From Heterotrichella gracilis (taxonomy: Eukaryota > Sar > Xanthophyceae > Tribonematales > Xanthonemataceae): 64,000 nucleotides of DNA. A program made the translations under genes and the position numbers. Of this stretch, positions 24,701 through 33,684 are shown piece after piece. The stretch covers positions 248,001-312,000 of the forward strand of contig JAULBX010031370.1 in NCBI GenBank assembly GCA_032358255.1, given 5' to 3'. The notes under the pieces were generated by a model that saw only the letters and a program-made list of their open reading frames with translations, was not told where the DNA came from and searched no databases. Each line of letters starts with the position of its first letter. Position 1 is the first letter of the stretch.

Positions 24701-26232
24701 CAACGGGAAGCATACTCGAGGCCTAGCTCATTATCTGAGCAGGCCTCAATGTATGCCAGCATGCAGCCTGCGTGCTGCCAGTTGGAATGCAACTTGTGAA
24801 CGCATCGCCTTGTGAAACCTTGGTAGCAGTTTGGAGCTACCCGTGCACATACAAAAGTGCTTCAGCTATGCTATGAGTCAGACGTTGCATGGCGCATTGA
24901 TTGCAACATACAATTTTTGGAAATGACAGGGTCAAGCAACTGCAGCATTTCTACATGCTGCACCCAATGGGGTCATTGCAAGAAACATGGATACATATAT
25001 GTTGCATATTTTTGAAATGTTCTGCAGGTTCTACAAGCTTCTGGCCATGGGGAGCACTGTGCTCCACAACGATCAAAACATGCACATGTACTTCCGCAGT
25101 GCCATCCAGCCATGGGAGCACTTTGTGCCAATAGGTATTGCGGTTGGAGCCTTGCTTATGTAGTTTTTGTGGCCCAGGAGTTGTGTGTTATGGCAATCAG
25201 GAAACAACCTGCTGCATGTGGGCCACTTTCAACCAGACTGCAGTGCTGGTGCAGGCCCTGAGATGTCGGGCCCCGAGTTTTTTATTGATGTTCACTCAAG
25301 CACTTCAGAGATTCCCTATGACAAAATTGTAAAATGGATATATGCATTGCTATGACATCGCTCAGTTCTTCTCGGTTGGTGGCTGGAATTTTGGCCAGTA
25401 CAGTGCATCATGCACCGTACCAGCCAATATGCCATGCCACACATCTCAAGAAGAACTGAGCAATGCCAGTATTCGTTGCATTACACGGCACCCACAACGC
25501 TCTGACAAACATTTCAGAGCGTTGTGGGTGCCATGTAATGGAAAGGTTGTTTGTGCTTAGTAGCATTCATTTTCCAGCTGCTGCCGGACTACATGTGGTG
25601 ACCCGATCATTGGGTTTAAAGTCCTCTTCCTTCCTACAGGAAAGAATTCAGACGATGATATTCTTGTCATTATTGAGTGGCTGCGCCAGAATGATGATGT
25701 GGCTCAACGCATTGCCAGGAATGGCCAGCAATTTGCAAAAAGGTGAGTGCGTGACATGTAGAGCTCCCATTGCCAGATGACATACTGAAGTCCCATATGC
25801 GCATTGTGATGTACTAGCCACTGCAGCGCTTGACACCAAGGCTTGGTGTCCTAACATGATGGAATCATGTCCTGCATGTGCCATCGTCTTTGGCCGATGC
25901 CGTTTTTAGTATTTACATTCAACATGGGGATCTGTGCATTGGGATCTGTTCCTATACTGTTTTGGTCAAGGTAGCCTGCATTATTTTCCCTGTGTGGCCG
26001 CCTTGCCCACACGTGTTCCCCTGCGCACAGGCACCTCACCGAGCCCGGCCGGCTGTGCTACTGGAGGACCCTCATGGAGCAGCTGAGCAAGCTGCTGGAG
26101 TGGAAGCTGCAGCTGTCTGACTTCCCCAAGCGCTACGAGCTGGGTGCTGAGGTGGCGCGCGCGCTGCGTGACCAGCCCGGGACCCTCAAGCGGGTGCTGG
26201 AGAACAAAGTGATGAGCAACTTCGAGGGTTGA
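21701..26232 (+). CDS. GT90 glycosyltransferase (CAP10/POGLUT-like), copy B
   Basis: Paralogue of copy A. Nine exons join in phase to about 470 aa: 21701-21851, 22137-22202, 22746-23100, 23299-23430, 23892-24030, 24356-24513, 25028-25134, 25640-25742, 26031-26232. Exon 1 gives a basic start and a hydrophobic signal or anchor (CLCLLLAGCALSATHA). Exon 2 is a low-complexity stem, and its acceptor is the least certain of the set. The catalytic domain has WGQFFYKFYELQK, LCPNLSFCNTPRTYDITV, KYKYVVTMDGWGCSTRFYKL, LAMGSTVLHND and SAIQPWEHFVPIG. It ends KRVLENKVMSNFEG, the same tail as copy A. Compared with A it lacks two introns in the N-terminal half, has one new intron in the IFS codon region, and has one intron displaced by 10 nt. 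Likely lumenal, in the secretory pathway. Confidence 0.9.
22425..22600. repeat. Long imperfect inverted repeat (foldback / MITE-like)
   Basis: The left arm 22425-22495 (ATTGCGTCCAGGGCATTAA, then GCTAGCAACC, ending AGCTGGGTGAC) pairs with the right arm 22536-22600 (GTCACCCAGCT, then GGTTGCTAGC, ending in CGCAAT) with a few mismatches and one small gap. The loop is about 40 nt. It lies in intron 2 of GT90-B. It may be a small foldback DNA element or a structured intron RNA. No target-site duplication was confirmed. Confidence 0.75.
23420..23575 (+). repeat. Triplicated donor edge of GT90-B exon 4
   Basis: The true donor context CTGCACAGGTGAGAATCGAT (about 23423-23442) recurs as TTCACAGGTCAGAATCGAT near 23481 and TTTCATTGGTGAGAATCGAT near 23551, a period of about 60-70 bp. 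The second copy has lost GT at the donor position and the third keeps it. Confidence 0.8.
25479..25540. repeat. 27-bp hairpin in GT90-B intron
   Basis: The left arm 25479-25505 (CATTACACGGCACCCACAACG...) is complementary to the right arm 25514-25540 at all but one position, with an 8-nt loop. A second, weaker palindrome lies nearby at about 25387-25420. Possible foldback element or small-RNA precursor. Confidence 0.88.
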
Positions 26233-27177
26233 ATGTGGACGGTTGTGGTGTTGTTGTTTGGGTTTTGCTGAGGAAATGCAGCTGCTGGATGGGCCATAGT
26301 TGACGTCATGTATATTAGGTTGATTGACTTGGTTGAAATCACTGAAATGTGTACGAGGATATTGCTGCTTGTCACCAAGCAAGAGCAATACCCAAGTAAA
26401 ACCCTAATTAAACCCTGCATTTCAGCCCTATATGAACTGGAAATGGTGGTGGGGATGGACTTTGCCAGCTTCATCCTGATTGCACATAAAGCGCAGCATT
26501 TTCCAGTGAATTTCCCACACCAGCCTGCAGTGCCGATGACCACCGTCAAGGTTTGGGGTACGGGTGCAAGTGACAAGTGCTATTGTGATGTTCTGCCCAT
26601 ACAAAAAGCTGATGGAATAGGGTGGTAGCCAGGGCTATGACGGCACCCTCGATCTCATCGCACTTTCCTGACCTCCCTCTCTCCAAGATTCTCCTCGAGT
26701 TCTGCAGCTGGTTCTTGCCGGTGGACGTCGGGAACAGCTGCAGGGTTGAAGGACAATTTGGGTGAGGGAGGTAGGAAATGTACAAGGAGATCTGGGGTCC
26801 GCCAACGCCCTGGCTGCCACCCCTGCCAGCAGAACCCACCATTGCCTCCCTTGCCACCCACGAAACAGCTAATTATTCTTGTACCAAGTCTGCTCTGTAT
26901 ATATTTCTGGTGTCGTGGTGAGATATCTGAGATGGAATTAATATCTCCCTGTGGTCCACCATAGTAGCTCAGACTACTATAGTATTATTAGCAATAAGAG
27001 GTTGTCCAGGAAAGCACCAGGCACATGTTTCAAAATCAAGGTGCACAGCACAGTGTGTGAAAGGTTTACTAGCTAACACACAAGGTTCTTCTTGTAACCA
27101 CACCTTGCGTTGCACGTGCTGTGACACAAAGCACGCTCTATGGCCCTTAGTATGGGTTGCTACTAAGCAGCCTGAAT
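26233..27177. other. Intergenic region, GT90-B to CCR4-like gene
   Basis: About 0.9 kb between two plus-strand genes. It should hold the GT90-B 3' end and the promoter of the next gene. No motif, RNA gene or coding frame of recognisable type was seen. Confidence 0.45.
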
Positions 27178-30100
27178 ATGGCCGACGGAAGGCCCGCCAG
27201 CATGGCATCATTCTGCAGGTTCTTCACCAAAACTGGTTCTTGCAAATACGGCGACAGCTGTCGGTACCGCCACGACCTCTCCACGCAGCCTTGCCTATCG
27301 AACGAGGACCGTGTGTGGAGCGAGAAGACGGTGTGTGACAAAATATGCATGCATGCATATGGCAGGCTCGGCCACTGTCCTCGTGGTTGGTCTGCACCAC
27401 TGCAGCCAGTTCTTTTTAACATTTGTATGGAGTCGATTGTGAGCCTTTTGCGTGTTGTCGAGTGGAAACCTTTGACATCTCCATATGTCAGCAGTGTCAA
27501 TATGCATGCATGTGTCAGGCTCCGGATAGGTGCTCGTGGTTGGTCTGCCCATTACATTTCTGGCCACACTGATAGCATACGCATGTGGAGGTGAGTCTGA
27601 GCTTGTGTTTGCAGTTTTTAACGGAAACCTTGAACATCTCCATATGCATGCATATGCCAGCAATGCCTTGTGTCCTTGACACTACTGTCCTGATCAACGC
27701 AGACAAGCACCAGCACGGCACAAGACGGGGATGCCAGTGATGCAGAAGGCTGGGAGATTCGATACATGACATACAACATCCTTGCTGATCAACTGGTGCG
27801 CCCCCCCGACACCACCGCCCACCACACATGTTCACAACCACCACCGCAATCCACGTTTAACACGCCGTGGAAGAAGATCACAGCCCTTAGCATATTCAAA
27901 TGGATTGCGCAACTAGTCTGCCTGCCCCCTGCACTCCACCACCACCCACCACTGCACACCGACACCCCCAAACCCATTGGGCCCGCACCACTTCCGAGAC
28001 CCACTACACCCCACATCCACCACCCGCACACCCACCCACTCCCTCTTCCTGCGCCAGGCCCAGGGGCACGCGCCGAGTGTACAGCACTGTGCCGTCAACC
28101 CGAAGTTCATAACCTAAAACCCTACACCGTAAACCCCAGGAGCACGCGCCTGAGTGGTACCGCGCGGTTGTCCTTACATTTTGACCTAAATCCTTACTCG
28201 CGCTGTGCCCTCAACTCTTTACCCTGACCCCCTTTCCAACCCCGCGCCAGGCCCAGGAGCACGCGCCCGAGCTGTACAGCGCTGTGCCCCGCTTCTGCCT
28301 GGACTGGCCCACCCGGCGGCGCGCGGTGATGCGCGAGGTGCTGCACTGGGCCCCCGCGGTGCTGTGCCTGCAGGAGGTGGACCACTGGGACTGGTTCAGG
28401 GAGCAGCTGGGCAGGGCAGGGTAGGTAGTTGTCTAGGGTTTCGGGAGGGAACGGGAGGTGGCGTTGTCTGCCCTAGGCTAGGGTTTTGTAAGGCTGCATG
28501 ATGTGGCTAATTCACCTGTGGTGGCTAAATGTTGCCTTTGTCATGTACAGGTATGAAGGCGCATTCAGCGCACGCACTGGAGGGCGACCCGATGGATGTG
28601 CCACCTTCTGGTACGAGCAGCATCTACGCCACCACCATCAATACTGCATTTTGCGGGGCATTACTAGTTCTAGCTAGCTAAAAAATCGTGCATGGCGGGT
28701 TTCAATCATGTGATGTGACTCGTTTAATAACGCGCACATGCTCCCATTGCATGGTAGGGTTTTTAGTAGGGTTGATTCTAACCTGTAAACTCTGACTGGT
28801 GGTTACAGAAGCACTGTGTGCATGTCCTACCAGCAAAGGGTAAATATACAGTGTCCACATGCTTTAATTTACACCTGGGCACCAGCTTCTGACCTGCGCT
28901 TCACCTCCCAGGGTGCAAGAGGGCGAATTAGGGTTTAGGGTCTAGGGTTATGAGTTTTTGCCTCCCCGGGTGCAGGAGGGCGTCTGAGTTCCAGGCCGCA
29001 CAGGTCGAGTGTGTGCAGATGGTGGAGTATGGGCTGCGCGACAACGCAGCGCTGGTGGTGCGGCTGAGGAGGAGAGGTGGGTGGCGGGGGTGGGGGTGGT
29101 GAGAGTGGGACATTGGTTTGCTGGCGCAGCTTTCGTGAGCTCTTCATTGAGCGCATTTCAAAATGCCACTGACCCATTCGCTCCGCCTGGGGAGCACCAT
29201 GTTACACACCCTCCCCCCCAGGTGCCAGCACCGGGGTTATTCCTCCCCACGTATTAGTTGGCGACATCCATGTGCAGTTCAACCCCAAGTAGGGAGTGGC
29301 GAAATTGTCAACGAAATCGTAGGGAGTAGAAATCGTCAAGCTGGCGTAGCGTCATTGGATGGCCATTGATTCCCGTTAACCTTCCCCACATGCCATGCCA
29401 CATTGGCGGGCCACCTCGCACCCTGCCACTCACTCCCAATACCCCACCCCTCCATCGCTAGGCACTCTCGCCCCTGACCTGGTGGTTGGCAACATCCACG
29501 TGCTGTTCAACCCAAAGCGGGGCGACGTCAAGCTGGCGCAGCTGCGCACCCTGGCCACACGCATGAGCGCTGCGCAAGGGCAAGCGGGGCGGCCCTGCCT
29601 GGCATTACTGTCTGGGGACTTTAACTCAACGCCCTTCAGCGCAATCTACCGGTGCGTGGAGCAGGAATGCTAGAATTATAAAGAGTGAATTGGAGGCAAA
29701 TACAAAGGAATCAATGTCTGTAAAGATTTGGGGGGAAATTGTATGATATCTGTGACTACAATGAGCGTGCAGGGCGCACCCTTCAGCACCATCAACCCTA
29801 GTTTTGCAACAGGTCATTCGGTCACATCAAGGTTTAACAGCAAGATGACAGCCTTGCATGCCCGCTCTTGCCTTATGACGCACGGTTCCCTCTACTGCGG
29901 GTTGGAGGACTGGCGCGACATATCGGGCCAGGTTGTTCAGGGTTTGTGTTTGCGCTGAAAACCCTAAACCCAATTGTAGGTTTATGCGTGACGGCTCCCT
30001 GGACTGCCTGTCTGAGGACCGGCGCGACATGTCTGGCCAGGTGGAGCTGAGGCGCCGCAACCTCATGCAGCCGGGCCACCCCTATGTGCCCGACCTGCGC

Positions 30101-32761
30101 CAGTCAATCAAGATGGGCGCGGTGCCGGGTACCTCCCCGACCGACGTGCGGCAGGTGAGGGAATGGATGGTTGCTATCTATTTTTGCAGTGTCTATATAC
30201 AATTGAGGGTTAACAAAGAAAACAGGGCAGGGTGGATGAAGGTATCGCATCTTAAGGGACAAAGGGGTTGCAAGGTGCAAAGTCGGACCAGGAACGCTTG
30301 TTTTACAAAACAATTTCTAGCAATACAGCCAGTCAATTACATCTGCGGCGCTATCCAGTTGGGTCGTGGGACTGGGTAGCCAATTATGGGCATTCAAACT
30401 GTGCAAAGATGGAGTGGGTGGAGTGGTGACCACTGGTGCTGGATGCAGCCCGCCTGGGTCACACTGTGGTTGTGTGAGTAGAAGTGGGTTTTGGGACACA
30501 CATGTGGTTGTAAATGTGATTGTGGCTGTGTGCCAGGTGGCGCCGCTGGGGGCCGATCTGAATCGGAGGGCCTCGTTCGAGCACACCATCATCAGGCAGA
30601 GTGGGACCGCACCGATCGCGGTGATGCGGCGGGATGGGGAGGGCACGGGGGCAGGGGGGAGTGGCGCGGGGGTGGTGGGGCGGGGCGGCTCTTGGGAAGA
30701 GCGGCGGGGGAATGGCATGGACAGCAGCATGGACAATGGGCAGGTGGGTGGGCGGAGGGGGCCCTGTCTCTGCGTCGAGCATGGCGTGCATGCCGTTGAA
30801 CCAAGGTGTTTGGCTCGAATCATGGCGCTGGTAGTCGTGGCATCGGATGTTCAAACTATCACATTGAATCAGGACCATGGCCCCTGTCGTACCCTGTGGA
30901 TTGTCGGTCACACCCTCGAGGCTATCAACACCATCCGTCCACCATGTATGCGAAGCTCACTAAACTCTGTAGCCTATACCCTTTAGGGCCCCTAGGCTGA
31001 CGACCCAACGCAGTACCCCAAACCCTGATCCTTCCTGGCCCTGTAGCCTCACAATCCATATCCTGTATCTTATACACTGTACCTAAACCCTCCTGACCCT
31101 ATAGGTTGATGACGACGAGCTTGAGGCCACCACCATCATCCTCCATTCATGTACCCTAACACCACCTGACCCTGTACCGTAAACCCTCCTGACCCTGTAC
31201 CAAAAAACCCTCCTGACCCTACAGGTTGACGATGACGAGCTGGAGGCCACCACCACCATCCTCCCGAACTACATCAAGAAGATGCCCGATGTGTGCCGCA
31301 GGGGGAGCTACTCATGTCCCCTTCCGCTGGACCCGGTGCCACCTGCCGCGCAGCCGCCGGCAAATGGTACGCGCACATGCACAGCCCTAAACCCTAAACC
31401 CCAAACATCTTGCAGGCGCATGGACTCACGCACACACAAAACAGCGGCGCGCTCTGCTGTGTCATGTCATGTAGTGTGAGGCAGTGGCAGCCCCCTGTCG
31501 CCAAGCAATTTCAGGCAATAGCATCGAGCAAGGGTTGGATTGAGACAATGGTGTCCCCTGTCGTTGGTGAAGGCAGTGGCATCTCTCTCTTCCTTCCCGA
31601 TGGCATGCTTCCCCTTTCTCAATGACATCCACCCCCTTTTGTTCCACAGCCTCTGCGGACGAGCGCATCCGCGCCCTGCAGCGCGTCATCTCCTCCCGCA
31701 AGTGGGACATGCCGCAGCTCCAGGTGGCAATCGGGACAGAGCACACACCCCAGCAGGACGCATACTTCACCCCCAGGTACGCCACTGCAATGTGCACTCC
31801 TGGGCTACATATTGCCAAGGGTGGTATGCTATAAAGGGGGAAAGCATAGGGTGAAATTCCCATTGTTTAATACATTCTTGACGTAGAAAAATGCACCCTG
31901 GGCCAGATCCTGCCAAAATTTATAAGATAAAGTAGGGATAGGCCTGTTGTTTTTATATCCTGTTAAACTTGACCCTGCTTTTGTTAAAATATCCAAGGTA
32001 CGAAATTGCACACTCCCATGCCCAGGTCCTACATTGCCACGCACCCCCTGCGGGGCCTGCGCAGCGCGTACGCACACATCCTGGGGGGCGAGCCGCTGTA
32101 CACCACCTGCCACGCCAAGTTCATCGGGAGCGTGGACTACATCTGGTACACACCAGGGACGATTGAGGGCCCCAGGGATGGCCAGGTAGGGTTTGGGGTT
32201 TTGAGAACCCTCATTTCATCAGCTATGGCAGATCATTCCTTCCCCCTGTTGCTCTTTGCTTGGTACTTTTGGTATTGCCCCAGTGTAATGCAATTGTGAC
32301 TGTTAACTATGCGTTTCGTGCTATGGAGCAAAATTGTCACATAAAGAGGAAACGCACATGGTTGGCGGGAGAGGAATGTGTAAAACAAATGATAAAAAAC
32401 ACTCAAAAAATCGACCTGTATCCTTGCGTGCCCCTTGCCCATCTCTTCATCCCCACAACCCCTTCCGCAGGCCCCACCGGCACAAATGGAGCCCATTCGG
32501 GTGCTTGAGCTGCCGCCCCTCACCTCCCTCCCCTGCGGCCTGCCCACCTCCGTGTGGCCCTCAGATCACATCTCCCTGGTGGCTGATTTCAGAATAACCC
32601 CCCTGGGCGCCGCCTCCGCACCCGCGACAGCAGCTGGAGCTGGTGCCGGTGGGGTGAAGGGCAAGGGGGGCAAGGGTGCAGGGGGTGGTGCAGCTGGGGG
32701 TTTGGGGTTGGGGTTAGGGTTTGGTGGCAGCAGCAGCAGCAAGAAGCTCAGGAGCGGGTGA
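27178..32761 (+). CDS. CCCH zinc finger fused to CCR4-type exonuclease/deadenylase (EEP family)
   Basis: EEP-family nucleases of the CCR4 group shorten mRNA poly(A) tails. Twelve exons join in phase to about 622 aa: 27178-27330, 27703-27795, 28251-28420, 28551-28610, 28976-29076, 29462-29651, 29980-30154, 30537-30743, 31225-31366, 31650-31776, 32026-32185, 32471-32761. Residues about 13-33 form a CCCH finger (CRFFTKTGSCKYGDSCRYRH, spacing C-X7-C-X5-C-X3-H), an RNA-binding module. The EEP domain follows: YMTYNILADQL, the magnesium Glu in CLQEVD, NIHVLFNPKRGDVK, SGDFNSTP, VDYIWYTPG and the catalytic SDH in WPSDHISLVADF. All catalytic residues are intact. A Gly/Arg-rich insert sits in exon 8. 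The C-terminal tail is Gly/Ser/Lys-rich, partly encoded by a telomere-like GGGTTTGG run. Closest in type to plant CCR4 homologues of the Angel/nocturnin branch; the finger fusion is unusual. Confidence 0.9.
27340..27660. repeat. About 155-bp tandem repeat with ATGCATGCAT palindromes in intron 1
   Basis: Units starting near 27343 and 27500, plus a partial third near 27640, each begin with a TATGCATGCAT palindrome. Each continues with a CAGGCTC and TCGTGGTTGGTCTGC block and ends with GGAAACC...GACATCTCCATATG-like sequence. The copies are diverged. Confidence 0.75.
28050..28175 (+). repeat. Two decayed copies of CCR4-like exon 3 5' edge
   Basis: GCGCCAGGCCCAGGGGCACGC (28050 onward) and CCCCAGGAGCACGCGCCTGAG (about 28135 onward) copy the true acceptor and start of exon 3 at 28245-28290 (GCGCCAGGCCCAGGAGCACGC). 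Both keep an AG acceptor. Confidence 0.85.
29220..29352 (+). repeat. Decayed copy of CCR4-like exon 6 5' edge
   Basis: The intron stretch with TTGGCGACATCCATGTGCAG, then TTCAACCCCAAG and later GTCAAGCTGGCG follows the order of exon 6 (29462-29545: TTGGCAACATCCACGTGCTG, TTCAACCCAAAG, GTCAAGCTGGCG). It carries insertions and starts after an AG at about 29221. Confidence 0.8.
29875..29935 (+). repeat. Decayed copy of CCR4-like exon 7 5' part
   Basis: The sequence ATGACGCACGGTTCCCTCTA...GGAGGACTGGCGCGACAT followed by GGCCAGGT matches exon 7 (29984-30042: ATGCGTGACGGCTCCCTGGA...GAGGACCGGCGCGACATG). It is about 106 bp upstream and is followed by AAACCCTAAACCC just before the real acceptor. Confidence 0.88.
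31017..31224 (+). repeat. Copy of CCR4-like exon 9 5' edge plus CCTGACCCT mini-repeats
   Basis: ATAGGTTGATGACGACGAGC (about 31101-31120) copies the true acceptor and exon 9 start (ACAGGTTGACGATGACGAGC, 31221 onward) 120 bp downstream. Between them lie several AAACCCTCCTGACCCTGTACC-like units that are themselves copies of the pre-acceptor tract. Confidence 0.88.
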
Positions 32762-33684
32762 AGGGTGCAGAGGTGAACTGCAATGTGCTTTATGGCTTGG
32801 CATTTTCCGGATTTAGGGTTAGGTTTAGGGTTCTGGATCAGGGTTTAGAAACTGATAGACAGGTCACCAGCACCTTGCCGACACCCTCACCAGGGTTTAC
32901 AAGTCATAGTATGCAGCGGGTGGTTGCCGGTCTGCAAGAACCTCAAGCAGCTGCAGCAGAGTTTAAAAATCTGTATTGACTTTAACTTTGACACCCGTGA
33001 AAGATGGCGCAGTGTTGGTCACCTGGTATTCATTGACAGGTGCCCGCAGTGTGTGATAAATGCATGCATGTGCATGCATGTGCCTGTCAAGGCTGGCACC
33101 AGCAGCGAACCACTCTGGGACCGAGTGCTTCCCTCAACGTGTGCTGCGAGGGTTGCATAGCCGTCGCCTGAACCAAACTCTCGTACGCTCGCTGCCATGG
33201 CAAGCAGGGTCGCTCACTGGGTGTGGCCATCTCTGTGGGGGCCCTGCACTTGCTGCCTGCACCTGACGCGTGGCACTGCGCGATGACTCACCTCAGCCGA
33301 GCTGAGCGTTTTGCGACGAAAGCATTCGTATAAAAAGCTGTGGCACACCCGGTGAACCCATCTATTTCTTCTCAGCGCACACACCCACTGACAAGCTTTC
33401 GCATCGCGTTTGGGTTGCTGCTACTCTAGAGATCTCTCACACGTCCTGCTACACCTGCTGCGTGCATGCAGCACGTTTGATTGGCACTGGTACTTACTTC
33501 CTGTCCGCTGCTTGCCAAACACGCTATCACCCGCCTACACCAAGTCCACTACACTGGTTGTTTTGTCGCGTTGGGTAGCACACGTTTTCCTCACCGATCG
33601 ACGTGCATTTGCGCTTTGGCTAGCCATCACGTTGGTTGCAGTTGCCTCACAGCAGAGCCGCAAGAACGCGTCTCAGAAGACAAG
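32762..33684. other. Intergenic region, CCR4-like gene to unknown gene
   Basis: About 0.9 kb. TTTAGGG-like words lie at 32813-32832. A candidate TATA element lies at 33329-33337. No coding frame of recognisable type was seen. Confidence 0.45.
33329..33337 (+). promoter_or_regulatory. Candidate TATA box
   Basis: TATAAAAAG lies about 350 nt before the proposed start codon at 33685. It is the best TATA-like match seen upstream of any gene here, but is unproven. Confidence 0.3.
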
